DNA of 50,986 bases, from the NCBI GenBank assembly GCA_028684915.1, contig JAQUEZ010000025.1, positions 1-50,986 of the forward strand, in the 5' to 3' direction. How positions within the stretch are numbered: the stretch's first letter is position 1; each line of letters opens with the position of its first letter. A program made the translations under genes and the position numbers. The notes beneath the pieces were generated by a model that was not told where the DNA came from, did no database searches, and saw only the letters and a program-made list of their open reading frames with translations. Shown piece after piece: positions 25,816-34,538 of the stretch. The stretch is from Desulfobulbus sp. Its GTDB lineage: Bacteria; Desulfobacterota; Desulfobulbia; Desulfobulbales; Desulfobulbaceae.

Positions 25816-26943
25816 TCAACTGTCCTTGGGCTCTGGAGCCAGTTTGAATTCCGGAGAGAGGGTATTGTCGATAATAACGCTTTGGCCGTTGCGCAGTTTG
25901 AATACGCCGGTGCTGATAACGGTCTGCGCGGGCTCGAGCCCGGAGGTGATCGCGACAAAATCACCGCGCCGTTCGCCCAAGCGGACAAATTGTTGGTGCA
26001 CTACCTTGCCGCCAGCGCCTTCCTTGGTCTCTTCAAGCAGAAAAACCGAGTCGCTGTAGGGGGCGTAGAGAACAGCTGTGGCCGGGACGGTGAGAAAGGG
26101 TTTGCTTGCCGGTAAGACCACTGCCACCTGGACAAACATACCAGGACGGAGTTCTTCTTTGGTGTTGGTGACCGTGGCTTGGATGCGGATATTGCGGCTA
26201 GCGACATCGACATCCGGGTTGAGGGCAGTAACCGTGCCCTCGACTACCCGGCCCGGCGGCAGGCCGTCGGAAGTGAGCCGTACCGGATAGCCAATACGGA
26301 TCAGGGGCAGTTGTTGTTGGGGGATGAGGAAGTTGGCATAGATGGGGTCAGGCGCTTGCAGCGAGACAATCGCCTGGCCCTCCTTGATGATCTGGCCGAG
26401 GTTGATCTGGCGAATACCGAGGCGGCCACTGAAGGGGGCGCGGATAGTTTTCTTGCTTATGGCGGCGCGGATGTTGTCGGCTTGGGCCAGGGCCTGTTTG
26501 AGGGTGGCTTCGGCGTTATCGTAGTTGGATTCGGCCACGACCTTGGTCGCGAGCATCTTTTTTGAGCGGGCCAAGGTGAGTCGGGCCAACTCGACCGCAG
26601 CCTCTGCCGAGCGCAGTTGGGCGGTCTCAGCGGCAATGTCCTGCTGTACTAACAGGTCGCCGACTTTGACTTTGGTGCCCGGTTCAAAGGCAATGGCTGT
26701 GACCTTGCCGGTTACCTCGGCGGTGATGGTCACGCCTTGAACCGCATCCAGCGAGCCCACGGCGGTGATCAGCGATTCCCACTGCTGTTCCTTGGCCTGG
26801 AAGGTGGTCACTACCTCTGGCGGCAGGGTGGCTGTCTTCTTCTGTTTGATCAGGGTTGATATCTGCAGGACCTTTGTCCCAGCCAGCAGGCCAATCACCC
26901 CAATAATACCTATAAGACTGAAAATAACCGCTTTGAGTTTCAT
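25816..26943 (-). CDS. RND efflux periplasmic adaptor (membrane fusion protein)
   Basis: A 375-residue adaptor linking the RND pump to an outer-membrane channel. The ATG at 26943 is preferred over an upstream in-frame ATG at 27063 because GAGAGAGGA sits just before it and the product then starts with a membrane anchor (MKLKAVIFSLIGIIGVIG). Lipoyl-type halves are visible (TITAEVTGKVTAIAFEPGTK and KKTIRAPFSGRLGIRQINLG) on either side of a short alpha hairpin, followed by the beta barrel (FLIPQQQLPLIRIGYPVRL) and membrane-proximal domain. Cotranscribed with the pump. Confidence 0.93.
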   Translation of the reverse strand: MKLKAVIFSLIGIIGVIGLLAGTKVLQISTLIKQKKTATLPPEVVTTFQAKEQQWESLITAVGSLDAVQGVTITAEVTGKVTAIAFEPGTKVKVGDLLVQQDIAAETAQLRSAEAAVELARLTLARSKKMLATKVVAESNYDNAEATLKQALAQADNIRAAISKKTIRAPFSGRLGIRQINLGQIIKEGQAIVSLQAPDPIYANFLIPQQQLPLIRIGYPVRLTSDGLPPGRVVEGTVTALNPDVDVASRNIRIQATVTNTKEELRPGMFVQVAVVLPASKPFLTVPATAVLYAPYSDSVFLLEETKEGAGGKVVHQQFVRLGERRGDFVAITSGLEPAQTVISTGVFKLRNGQSVIIDNTLSPEFKLAPEPKDS

Positions 26944-27038
26944 TATCCTCTCTCCGCACAAAGGAAAAGCGCTCCGGGCTTTGCTCGGAAGCCGCCAACG
27001 TTGATGGATTTGCCAAGAAAGATGGCCTCGTGAAAATT

Positions 27039-27199
27039 GATGGGCTCGTAAAAAGTCCATCACACGCTAAAAGATGGCTTAGTAAAAACACAGATAGACA
27101 AGGAGGAGCGTTTGTATCGGCGCGAAGGCATACATCAGGTATGTCGAGTGCCCGGAAAAACGCTGCGACGCAGGAGATCGAAGTTTTTACGACACCATC
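27039..27199 (+). repeat. Dispersed repeat type 1, full copy A
   Basis: 161 bases with imperfect inverted ends of the form GATGGNNTCGTAAAAA; the left end itself forms a GATGGnCT / AGTCCATC hairpin. Closely similar, in inverse orientation, to 28240-28398. No coding capacity. MITE-like. Confidence 0.75.
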
Positions 27200-27206
27200 A
27201 AAATTC

Positions 27207-27301
27207 AAAATCCGAGAAGTTGCGTATCGTCAATACAGTCTGTTCCGTAGCTTGGAACGTCGTTCTCGAAATGTTTTCAAGAGGGACAACTTCTCGATTT
27301 T
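27207..27301. repeat. Dispersed repeat type 2, full copy
   Basis: AAAATCCGAGAAGTTG (27207-27222) is mirrored by CAACTTCTCGATTTT (27287-27301). The interior has CGTATCGT...TACAG and CGTTCTCGAAAT, matched in inverse orientation at 50689-50791. Confidence 0.6.
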
Positions 27302-27566
27302 ACGCAGGGTAACATCCAGATAGAGGTTGGTCAACAGGGAGCGCCGGTCGTGACCGAATCAAAATGCTCAGGCCAAGCAATAGCCGGATACTCAAGCTGA
27401 ATAGGAATGATTTTTGAATTGCGTTTATGCCCCCGAAAGATTTACCAAAAGCTTACTGGATTTCTTGGCGGTCGATTGTAATTTATGGGAGAACAACAAG
27501 AAAAAGGAGCAGGCAATGGGTTCCCGAGGAAGTAGGAAAGCTGGGTGACTAAAAACGGAGGGAATT

Positions 27567-27965
27567 ATGCAACTTTTTAACGCCATTGACGAAAGCGGGC
27601 AACGGCTTGAAATTCAGGTGGCCGGACGCATTGGGGCGGAAAATGCTTGTGGTATTATTCAACACGCCATTGTGGAGGCTTACGGCAATACCTACCGGGA
27701 GTTGGTGTTGGATCTGCGCCGGGCCTGGTTTGATTCGACTGATCAGATCTTTCGCCTGCATTCGCTGTTGCAGATGTTTAAAAAAGTTATCCTGCAGAGG
27801 GAGTTACGGATCACGGTCCTGTTTTACCAGGATGAGGGGGAACAATGGATGCATTTGGACAAGGCAGAAGACTTTGACGGCATTACTCTGCGCTATTTCA
27901 CCAACCGCGAGGCTGCGCTCCTTTTTTTAGGGAGGTCAAGTCCACGTCCGGCCGCAGTCCATTGA
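27567..27965 (+). CDS. STAS-like hypothetical protein
   Basis: A 132-residue cytoplasmic protein with CGGAGGG before the ATG. Alternating strands and helices (RLEIQVAGRIGAENACG, then YRELVLDLRRAWFDSTDQIF and ELRITVLFYQDE) suggest a STAS or SpoIIAA-like fold, where a Ser/Asp-containing loop after the second strand is often a phosphorylation site. The match is by pattern only. It is convergent with the HMA gene and shares its terminator region; the gene pair is flanked by inverted copies of repeat type 1. Confidence 0.5.
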   Translation: MQLFNAIDESGQRLEIQVAGRIGAENACGIIQHAIVEAYGNTYRELVLDLRRAWFDSTDQIFRLHSLLQMFKKVILQRELRITVLFYQDEGEQWMHLDKAEDFDGITLRYFTNREAALLFLGRSSPRPAAVH

Positions 27966-27968
27966 AAA

Positions 27969-28002
27969 AGCCGACTTCCCCCGAAAATGGGGCAAGTCGG
28001 CT
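27969..28002 (-). terminator. Terminator of the HMA gene
   Basis: AGCCGACTT with AAGTCGGCT (9 bp) plus an inner CCCC/GGGG pair; on the minus strand a TTTTT run follows. It lies between two convergent genes and probably serves both. Confidence 0.8.
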
Positions 28003-28027
28003 GTGGTCTTCTTGTTGATGGGCAGAT

Positions 28028-28219
28028 TTAGTCGACCAGGGTAAACCCCTTGTCGGACACCGCCTTGCGCACCGCTTCTTTATCCAGTGATCCCTGATAG
28101 CTGGCCTCACATTTGCCCAGATCGATTTCCACCGCAGTGGCACCCAGATCTTCCAGGGCTTTTTTCGCCGTCTTGACACAATGCTGACATTTCATGCCGT
28201 CGATTCGTACGGTAGTCAT
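28028..28219 (-). CDS. HMA-domain metal-binding protein (copper-chaperone-like)
   Basis: A 63-residue protein consisting of one heavy-metal-associated domain. The metal site is MKCQHC (residues 8-13, M-C-x-x-C), followed by the usual helix (VKTAKKALEDL) and a strand with VEIDLGKCEA. GGAGG five bases upstream of the ATG decides the start; a longer frame reaching 28291 runs into dispersed repeat B and adds an Arg-rich artefact. CopZ-type proteins deliver Cu(I) to exporters, but no exporter lies here. Confidence 0.82.
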   Translation of the reverse strand: MTTVRIDGMKCQHCVKTAKKALEDLGATAVEIDLGKCEASYQGSLDKEAVRKAVSDKGFTLVD

Positions 28220-28239
28220 CTTGACCTCCATAAAAAAAT

Positions 28240-28398
28240 GATGGCGGCGTAAAAACTTTGATCTCCTGCGTCGCAGCATTTTTATTGACACTCGACCTAC
28301 CTGAGGTGTGTCTTCGCGCCGATAAAATACTCCTCCCTGTCTATCTGTGTTTTTACTTAGCCATTTCTTTGAGTGTGATGGACTTTTTACGAGTCCGT
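28240..28398 (-). repeat. Dispersed repeat type 1, full copy B
   Basis: 159 bases, the inverse of copy A at 27039-27199, with the same ends (GATGGCGGCGTAAAAA and the GATGGACT hairpin end). It begins 20 bases upstream of the HMA start codon. Confidence 0.75.
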
Positions 28399-28525
28399 TA
28401 AAAATAGGGAATCCAACTCTACTCCCATGGGTTCATCATTTGTTTTTCTTCCCGTTGTTTCGCCTTTTTGATTTTGACATTACCCCGCAACCTAATCTGC
28501 CGGATTTCGATTTTTTATCAGTCCG

Positions 28526-29662
28526 TCAACGTGCAGCCAGGACGTCCGGTCGGATGGCTGCGATCAATTGCTCAGGCGTTTTTTCATGAAACAGGACTAC
28601 GTAGTCGACGCAGCCAAGGGCGGCCAGAACCCGCGCCCGGTCGGCTTCATTGTTGACCGGTTGGCGTGTCGCGTTTTGTTCTTGTGCCGTGGTCTTACTT
28701 TTCAGTCCGACCACCAGGCAGTCTGCACTGCGCCGAGCCTCTTCCAGGGCGTTGACATGCGCGGTATTGAGGATGTCGAAATCACCATAAGTGAAGGCAA
28801 CTCGGCTGCCGTGGCGGCGTATGAGGCTGAGTTCTGACGTCAGTTGCTCTAAGCTGACTATTTTGTCTTTATCCACGCTCAGCCAGGGGCGGTCACCGGC
28901 GGGAAAGAAACGACGGCGTTGCTCATCGACGATTTCGGGATGAAGAGGCATCGTTATCAGGTCTGCCTCAAGCCCTGCCTGCTGGAGAACTTGCCCGTCG
29001 GGGGCGATAATCATTGAATGCCCAGCCATTTCCAGGCTGCCGGTCAGGCCGCAGCCGTTACAGGCGGCAATATAACATTGGTTTTCGATTGCCCGGGCCC
29101 GCACGAGAGTTTGCCAATGATCCAGTCGACTCAGCGGCCACTGTGCAGAGATCACCAATAGACGACCACCGGCAAAAGCCTGGCGCTTGGCGACCTCGGG
29201 AAAACGGAGGTCGTAGCAGATCAAACCGCCTAAGGGACCATGGGATGTGGAAATCAATGGCGCGGCCTGCCCACCTTGGTAGTGCTGGTCTTCCTGCCAA
29301 AAGCGAAAGAGGTGCTGCTTGGAAATCGACCCTGCCACGCCATCGGGACCGACCAAAAAAAGCGTGTTACGGGGCAGGGCGTCGGTCGCATCCGGGGCCG
29401 TCAAGGAGCCGACGAGATAAAATTGTCCGGCGCTGGCCAGTTCTTGCATTGTCGCGAGGATTTTCGGGGTTCGTTGACCAAGCTCCAGGGTACGGGGATA
29501 GTCAAAACCCGTAGCCCAAATTTCCGGCAACACCACCAAAGTGTGGGGGGACGGCGGCTCTGCCATGAGCAAGTGGCGCACCTGGCTCAGGTTGCGCTCC
29601 ACCTCGCCCAGGACAATGGGAAACTGGAGGCAGGCAACTGCGGGAAAGAGACCATCCGCCAT
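28526..29662 (-). CDS. Nitrilase-family amidohydrolase fused to a degenerate HldE2-like domain
   Basis: A 378-residue two-domain protein. Residues 1-262 form a carbon-nitrogen hydrolase with the whole catalytic triad: Glu47 (LPEIWATG), Lys115 (SISKQHLF) and Cys149 (LICYDLRFPE). That pattern is closest to the omega-amidase / Nit group, which hydrolyses 2-oxoglutaramate-like amides. Residues 267-375 match the cytidylyltransferase domain of HldE/RfaE2 (KIVSLEQL, then VNNEADRARVLAALGCVDYV), but the nucleotide-binding HxGH is changed to NTAH (299-302) and the end of the domain is missing, so it is probably not a transferase. The HEAT-like gene ends three bases upstream. Confidence 0.82.
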   Translation of the reverse strand: MADGLFPAVACLQFPIVLGEVERNLSQVRHLLMAEPPSPHTLVVLPEIWATGFDYPRTLELGQRTPKILATMQELASAGQFYLVGSLTAPDATDALPRNTLFLVGPDGVAGSISKQHLFRFWQEDQHYQGGQAAPLISTSHGPLGGLICYDLRFPEVAKRQAFAGGRLLVISAQWPLSRLDHWQTLVRARAIENQCYIAACNGCGLTGSLEMAGHSMIIAPDGQVLQQAGLEADLITMPLHPEIVDEQRRRFFPAGDRPWLSVDKDKIVSLEQLTSELSLIRRHGSRVAFTYGDFDILNTAHVNALEEARRSADCLVVGLKSKTTAQEQNATRQPVNNEADRARVLAALGCVDYVVLFHEKTPEQLIAAIRPDVLAAR

Positions 29663-29665
29663 TGT

Positions 29666-30367
29666 TTACCCCATGGCCTCTAGTGCCTGCTTGGCCAGTT
29701 GGCCTACGCTCAGTCTGGAAAAGGTTCCTTCGTTATAGAGTTGGAATGACTCGGTATCGTCAATAAGTTGTTGCAGCTCGGTTTCGGCGGCCTTCACACC
29801 CAAGCGGCCACAGGCAAGGGCCGCAAGGCCACGCACCTCGCCGTCTTGCGAGTGGAGAAACGGCGGGATGTCAGTGGCCGCTCCCTTTTGCCGCAGCAAC
29901 TCCGGGCGGCATCCACTCAAACGGGCCACGCCCCAGAGCAGGCCACGCTGCAGCAAGGGATGCTCTATGAAGTTGCCGTCCTGGTGGAGTTCTTCCCCAT
30001 CCTCACGCATATAGGAGATAAGCATGTGCACATACTCCACAGCTAAGGCTTCATGGCAACACATGGCCTCGGCCATGGATTCCGGAGCCCCCCAGCCGAT
30101 ACCGCCGGATTCGTCGTTGAGACTCCAGAGAAAACGCCGCATCATGATTCGCGCCTCCTCTAGTTTCTGATCTGCCAGGCGCGCCAGGGTAACACCCATG
30201 CAGGTGATGGCTGGCCAGCGTAGAGCCGGATCCTCCCGGCAGATCAAGGAGAAAAGCGCGTTACCGGCATCTTTTGCCGGGATGGCGGCAAGTTCGGCCT
30301 GAATTTGACCAAGGTCCTGGCCTTTGAAGAGCTCCAAGACCTTGGTCTTTATTGCACGACTACTCAC
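29666..30367 (-). CDS. HEAT-repeat-like protein (DVU0298-like)
   Basis: A 233-residue all-helical protein with two features of HEAT-type repeats (DPALRWPAITCMGVTLARL and DGEVRGLAALACGRLG). Between them is a segment with WGAPESMAEAMCCHEALA and DGNFIEHPLLQRGLLWGVARL, which I associate with a conserved family in sulfate reducers (DVU0298); that name is from memory. The role is unknown. It lies between ferritin (14-base gap) and the nitrilase fusion (3-base gap), so all three are likely cotranscribed. Confidence 0.65.
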   Translation of the reverse strand: MSSRAIKTKVLELFKGQDLGQIQAELAAIPAKDAGNALFSLICREDPALRWPAITCMGVTLARLADQKLEEARIMMRRFLWSLNDESGGIGWGAPESMAEAMCCHEALAVEYVHMLISYMREDGEELHQDGNFIEHPLLQRGLLWGVARLSGCRPELLRQKGAATDIPPFLHSQDGEVRGLAALACGRLGVKAAETELQQLIDDTESFQLYNEGTFSRLSVGQLAKQALEAMG

Positions 30368-30381
30368 GGGACGAAAAATAA

Positions 30382-30894
30382 TTAAGCCGGGGTGGTGGGC
30401 ATAACAAAGACCCGTTTGCCCAGTTCCGCATCCATCATGAACAGACCCGATGGGTTGTCCTTGATCAGCTTCATCTTCTCGACAACTTCGCCAACTGAGG
30501 CTTCTTCCTCAACCTGCTCGGAAACGAACCACTGGAGGAAATTGTTGGAGGCATGATCTTTTTCAGTGATAGCCAGGTCCACCAGCGCATTGATCAGGCT
30601 GGTGACATGCTCCTCGTGTTTTTGGATTGCCTCAAAGGCGGCCAGGGGGGTCTCCCAGGTCGATTCTGGCTTGGCTATGGCCTCCAACGTCACCTTGCCG
30701 CCGCGTTCATTGACAAAATCATAAAATTTCATCCCGTGCATCAGTTCTTCCTGTACTTGCACCCGCATCCAGGCTGCAAAACCAGTCAGGCTGATCGATT
30801 GGAAATAGGATTCCATTGACAGGTAAAGGTAGGATGAAAACATTTCGGCATTGATTTGATCGTTGAGCGCCTTGAGCATCTTCTTTTTCAGCAT
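30382..30894 (-). CDS. ftnA: Bacterial ferritin
   Basis: A 170-residue non-haem ferritin that oxidises and stores iron as a 24-subunit shell. The four-helix bundle carries the ferroxidase ligands: Glu in INAEMFSSYLYL, Glu and His in QEELMHGMKF, Glu and Glu further on (KHEEHVT, WFVSEQVEEEASV). Length and sequence fit the FtnA group. GGAG precedes the ATG. It is the first gene of a likely operon with the HEAT-like and nitrilase genes and diverges from the SDR-fabB pair. Confidence 0.92.
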   Translation of the reverse strand: MLKKKMLKALNDQINAEMFSSYLYLSMESYFQSISLTGFAAWMRVQVQEELMHGMKFYDFVNERGGKVTLEAIAKPESTWETPLAAFEAIQKHEEHVTSLINALVDLAITEKDHASNNFLQWFVSEQVEEEASVGEVVEKMKLIKDNPSGLFMMDAELGKRVFVMPTTPA

Positions 30895-31011
30895 GGTGTT
30901 CTCCTTTGGAGTAAGGTCGGTTAGGTGGTGAACTATTTAAAGAACAGTGGGAGGACTATAACCACAACCATGAGGAATTCCAGGGCGTTCTGGAAAATTG
31001 TTGTCTTTTGT

Positions 31012-31029
31012 AGGGAAACCTGTTTCCCT
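31012..31029. repeat. Small hairpin in the ftnA / SDR divergent gap
   Basis: AGGGAAA / TTTCCCT with a CCTG loop, just ahead of the AAGGAG site of the SDR gene. It may be an operator or a leader hairpin; it is not followed by a T-run. Confidence 0.35.
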
Positions 31030-31052
31030 TAGGGAACTATAAGGAGAGAACT

Positions 31053-31808
31053 ATGCAGAAAACCATTTGTATCACCGGAGCTACCTCGGGTTTTGGCAAG
31101 GCCTGTGCCGAACGTTTTGCCGCCGAAGGGTGGCAACTGATCCTCAGCGGCCGCCGGGTTGATCGGCTGCACGCCCTGCAGCAGGCGCTTGGCTCGGTGC
31201 CCGTCCATACCGTTGAACTTGATGTGCGCGATTATACAGCTGTGGAGGCCATGGTCAGTAATTTGCCAGAAAAGTTCAAGAATATCGACGTCCTGGTTAA
31301 CAACGCCGGGCTGGCCCTGGGGTTGGAAGGGGCGGATAAGACCGATATTCACGACTGGGACACCATGATCGACACCAACATCAAGGGGCTTTGCTATCTC
31401 ACCCGGTGTATCCTGCCGGGTATGGTGGATCGCAATCAGGGACACATCATCAATATGGGTTCCATCGCCGGCAATTACCCCTATCCGGGCGGCAATGTCT
31501 ACGGCGCCACCAAGGCCTTTGTTAAACAGTTTTCCCGCAATCTTTTGACTGACCTCAATCACACCAAGGTGCGGGTGACCAATATCGAGCCCGGTCTGTC
31601 GGAGAGTGAGTTTTCCATAGTTCGTTTTCACGGCGACAAGGACAAGGCGGGTGCGGTTTATAAAGGTACCGAGCCGATCCGTCCGGTGGATATTGCCGAG
31701 ATTGTCCATTGGGTAACCAGTGTGCCACCGCATGTCAACATCAACACCGTGGAGGTCATGCCGGTCTGCCAGAGCTGCGGTCCCTTGGCCATTCATCGAG
31801 ACGTATAA
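31053..31808 (+). CDS. Short-chain dehydrogenase/reductase (YdfG-like)
   Basis: A 251-residue NADP-type classical SDR. Visible are the cofactor motif [15 protein letters not shown] (residues 6-20), NNAG near 86-89, and the catalytic Ser ([15 protein letters not shown]), Tyr and Lys of the YGATKAF motif. The pattern is close to YdfG, an NADP-dependent 3-hydroxy acid / malonic semialdehyde reductase. AAGGAG is nine bases from the ATG. fabB starts 11 bases after its stop; although a ketoreductase beside fabB suggests a lipid role, the sequence is nearer to YdfG than to FabG. Confidence 0.88.
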   Translation: MQKTICITGATSGFGKACAERFAAEGWQLILSGRRVDRLHALQQALGSVPVHTVELDVRDYTAVEAMVSNLPEKFKNIDVLVNNAGLALGLEGADKTDIHDWDTMIDTNIKGLCYLTRCILPGMVDRNQGHIINMGSIAGNYPYPGGNVYGATKAFVKQFSRNLLTDLNHTKVRVTNIEPGLSESEFSIVRFHGDKDKAGAVYKGTEPIRPVDIAEIVHWVTSVPPHVNINTVEVMPVCQSCGPLAIHRDV

Positions 31809-31819
31809 GGACGAGGCCG

Positions 31820-33028
31820 ATGCGACGAGTTGTAATTACAGGCATGGGGATTGTCTCGCCGCTGGGGGATTCACCTGCCGAGGTGCTGTTATCCCTGCAG
31901 CAAGGCCGTTCCGGTGTTCGTTTCCATCAGCCTTACCAGGAGATTGGCCTGCGGGCTCAGATCGGCAGTTTCACCCGGATCGATGTTAAAGAACATCTGG
32001 ATAAGAAAAACCTGCGTTTCATGGGCAACGCCGCAGCCTACGCCTCGATTGCCTTGTCCCAGGCCATTGCCGATGCCGGGCTCTTTGAGGACGAGGTCTC
32101 CCATCCCCGGACCGGGCTAATCATTGGCTCCGGCGGCACCTCGGCCGAAAACGTGGTTGCAACCGCCGACACCATGCGGGCCAAGGGCCTCAAACGGCTC
32201 AGTCCGTTCATGGTTCCGCGAACCATGAGCAGTACGGTCTCTGCCTGCCTCACCAGTACCCATGGTATCAAAGGGATCTGTTATTCGATCTCTTCCGCCT
32301 GTGCCACGGGTTCCCACTGTATCGGTGCGGCCATGGAGCAGATTCAGCTGGGGAAGCAGGATATCGTTTTCGCTGGCGGCTCCGATGAGGAGCATTGGAC
32401 CCAGACCGCCATGTTCGACGCCATGGGGGCCTTGTCGACCAAGTACAACGATACCCCGCAGCGAGCTTCACGCCCTTATGATCGCAACCGTGACGGTTTT
32501 GTGGTCGCCAATGGCGCGGGTCTGGTGGTGTTGGAGGAGTACGAACGGGCCAGGAAGCGCGGTGCCCGGATATATGGCGAGGTGGTCGGCTACGGCGCCA
32601 CCGCTGACGGCGCGGACATGGTCCAGCCTACGGGTGAGGGCGCGGTGCGTTGTATTCAGCTGGCCTTGGAAACCGCAGGGGCTCAGGTTGATTACATCAA
32701 TGCTCACGGCACCTCCACTCCCATCGGCGACCTGATCGAGTTGCGCGCCATTCGCGATGTTTTTGGTCCGACCAACCCGCCGATCAGCTCTACCAAATCG
32801 CTCTCCGGCCACAGTCTGGGCGCTGCCGGCGTGCACGAGGCCATTTACAGCCTGCTGATGCTCAACCACAACTTCATCTGCGGTACGGCCAACATCGAGG
32901 AGATGGACCCGGAAGCCGAAGGAATGCACATTGTCGCGGCCAACCGTGACGCCGTCCTCACCAAGGTGATGAGTAACAGTTACGGCTTTGGCGGCACCAA
33001 TGCCTGCTTGATTTTCGGGAAAGTTTAG
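31820..33028 (+). CDS. fabB: 3-oxoacyl-ACP synthase I (FabB type)
   Basis: A 402-residue condensing enzyme for fatty-acid elongation. The ATG at 31820 begins the conserved [18 protein letters not shown]; a longer frame from 31709 overlaps the SDR gene. Catalytic residues: the Cys in [12 protein letters not shown], His in [11 protein letters not shown], and His in [11 protein letters not shown]. Several stretches are nearly those of E. coli FabB ([40 protein letters not shown]), so FabB and not FabF. FabB is the synthase needed for unsaturated fatty acids in the FabA pathway; fabA is not in this window. The IS remnant starts about 12 bases beyond the stop. Confidence 0.93.
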   Translation: MRRVVITGMGIVSPLGDSPAEVLLSLQQGRSGVRFHQPYQEIGLRAQIGSFTRIDVKEHLDKKNLRFMGNAAAYASIALSQAIADAGLFEDEVSHPRTGLIIGSGGTSAENVVATADTMRAKGLKRLSPFMVPRTMSSTVSACLTSTHGIKGICYSISSACATGSHCIGAAMEQIQLGKQDIVFAGGSDEEHWTQTAMFDAMGALSTKYNDTPQRASRPYDRNRDGFVVANGAGLVVLEEYERARKRGARIYGEVVGYGATADGADMVQPTGEGAVRCIQLALETAGAQVDYINAHGTSTPIGDLIELRAIRDVFGPTNPPISSTKSLSGHSLGAAGVHEAIYSLLMLNHNFICGTANIEEMDPEAEGMHIVAANRDAVLTKVMSNSYGFGGTNACLIFGKV

Positions 33029-33039
33029 GTCGGTAAGGT

Positions 33040-33833
33040 TATAGAGGTGGGCGCGGACGAGGCGAAATCTGTTGGCGCAAACGCAAGGGTAAATTCGTCA
33101 CCTTGGTCTATCAACTTGACCAAGGAAAAAGGCGATTGCTTTGGATTGGTCCCGACCGTACAGCCAAGACCTTCCGGGAATTTTTCGATTGGCTCGGACC
33201 GGGAAGATGTGGGCAATTACGGTATATTTGCAGCGATATGTGGAAGCCCTATCTCTCCATTATTGCTGAAAAGGCTACGGGGGATGTCAATGTTCTTGAT
33301 CGCTTTCACCTCATGAGTCACATGGGCAAGGCTATCGACGAAGTCAGGGTAAATGAGGTTAAAGCCCTGAAAAACCAAGAAAAAGAGCCTCTCTTAACTA
33401 AAAGTCGCTGGTGCTTATTGAAAAAAAAACGATGACCGACAAACAAGTGGACAGGCTGAAGGATCTGCGCGCCTGCAACCTCAGAACCGTCCGTGCCTAT
33501 TTGCTCAAGGAAGATTATCAACGATTCTGGACATACACTTCTCCGGCTTGGGCAGGAAAGTTCCTTGATGCCTGGTGCACGAGAACCATGCGATCTAAGC
33601 TCAAACCGATGAAGAAGGTTGTTCGAATGTTGAGGTCTCATCGCCCCCTTCTGCTCAACTGGTTTCGCGCAAAAAATGCAATTGCCCTGGGCTGTGTGGA
33701 GGGTTTTAACAACAAGGCAAAGGTGGTCACCAAGTGATCCTATGGCTTCCGCACCTATGGCGGGCTAAAAATAGCCTTGTATCATGGGCTTGGTGACTTG
33801 CCCGCCCCTAAGGCTACTCACAGATTCTGCTGA
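33040..33833 (+). pseudogene. Decayed ISL3-family transposase
   Basis: Fragments in shifting frames match the DDE transposase of ISL3 elements: LLWIGPDRTAKTFREFFDWLG, ICSDMWKPYLSIIAEKA, NVLDRFHLMSHMGKAIDEVR, then AGKFLDAWCTRTMRS, LLLNWFRAKNAI and EGFNNKAK, ending THRFC. Lesions: the N-terminal third is missing, a frameshift near 33065 (GADEA, then WRKRKGKF), a frameshift in a run of nine A at 33421-33429, and an in-frame TGA at 33735-33737 where the family has TRK/TTRK-YGFRTY. No inverted ends were found. Confidence 0.85.
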
Positions 33834-33895
33834 GGAGCCGGAAAAAGAAGGGGTTGTTGCTTTCTTTGTCCCACTGCTACCGTGGGAGATAACAA

Positions 33896-33925
33896 AAAAG
33901 GGCAACGGAATACCGGTGCCCTTTT
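33896..33925 (-). terminator. secB terminator
   Basis: AAAAGGGCA (33896-33904) with TGCCCTTTT (33917-33925), reading on the minus strand into a T-run, 30 bases past the secB stop. Confidence 0.8.
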
Positions 33926-33954
33926 CATTTCACTGCAATAGCCGCGCCCTTTGC

Positions 33955-34419
33955 TCACGCATCCTGTTGCTGATTCTTGGAGTTGTCATACAGGGCGATA
34001 AAGTTGATCGGCTCCATTAAGAAAGGCATGAAGCCGCCATCTACAGCTGCCTGGCAGACAACCTGGCGGGTGAAGGGGAACAGCATCAGCGGGCAGTCGA
34101 CTGCGAGTACACGATCGTGGTGCTCTTCGGGAATATTCTTCATCATAAACACAGCGGCATGTTCGATCTCCACGATGAACATCACTGCGTCGTCGTTGTT
34201 TTTGTCCAGGACCTTGGCGGTGATGGCGATAGATACCTCGTTGTGGTCGTCATCGAGCTTTGCGTTTTTCAGCTGGAGGTTGAAATCCACCTTGGGGTTC
34301 TGATTTTTCGCAAGAAAGACCTTGGGAGCATTGGGGCTCTCGAAGGAAAAATCCTTGATGTACATCTTCTGCATGCGAAAGATCGGGATCTCCTGCTGGT
34401 CGGGGGTCTGGTCTGCCAT
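33955..34419 (-). CDS. secB: Protein-export chaperone SecB
   Basis: A 154-residue tetrameric cytoplasmic chaperone that keeps preproteins unfolded and hands them to SecA. Family features: FRMQKMYIKDFSFESPNAP at the N-terminus, a central beta sheet, FIVEIEHAAVFMM, LFPFTRQVVCQAAVDGGFMP and the LMEPINFIALY strand. The length is normal. GGACA precedes the ATG weakly. It is a single gene between the IS remnant and uvrA, on the minus strand. Confidence 0.95.
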   Translation of the reverse strand: MADQTPDQQEIPIFRMQKMYIKDFSFESPNAPKVFLAKNQNPKVDFNLQLKNAKLDDDHNEVSIAITAKVLDKNNDDAVMFIVEIEHAAVFMMKNIPEEHHDRVLAVDCPLMLFPFTRQVVCQAAVDGGFMPFLMEPINFIALYDNSKNQQQDA

Positions 34420-34538
34420 GTTCTGTCCTTGTGGTCGAAGTCAATGAAAACCGGCAACTCCTGGGTTGCCGACAGGTTTAGTCCGGGGCATGGTAACAGG
34501 GGCGCCCGGGGTACGCCAAGCAAAAACAATGAAAAAGC

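Larger units (their letters stand above)
26944..27566. other. Repeat-rich intergenic region
   Basis: Over 600 bases with no supported gene. It contains a full copy of dispersed repeat type 1, a type 2 repeat and a degraded end fragment (GATGGCCTCGTGAAAA near 27021). Open frames here arise from the repeats. Confidence 0.6.

Noticed and set aside
27021..27208. Repeated Arg/Lys-rich peptides at several loci
   Set aside because: They are translations of the dispersed repeats (the same SCVAAFF-like string appears in several frames), not conserved proteins.
27516..27548. 10-codon frame with AAAGGAG upstream of the STAS-like gene
   Set aside because: Could be a leader peptide, but it is too short and shows no amino-acid bias or attenuator hairpin to support a role.
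31029..31796. 255-codon minus-strand frame
   Set aside because: Antisense to the SDR gene, which has full catalytic motifs.
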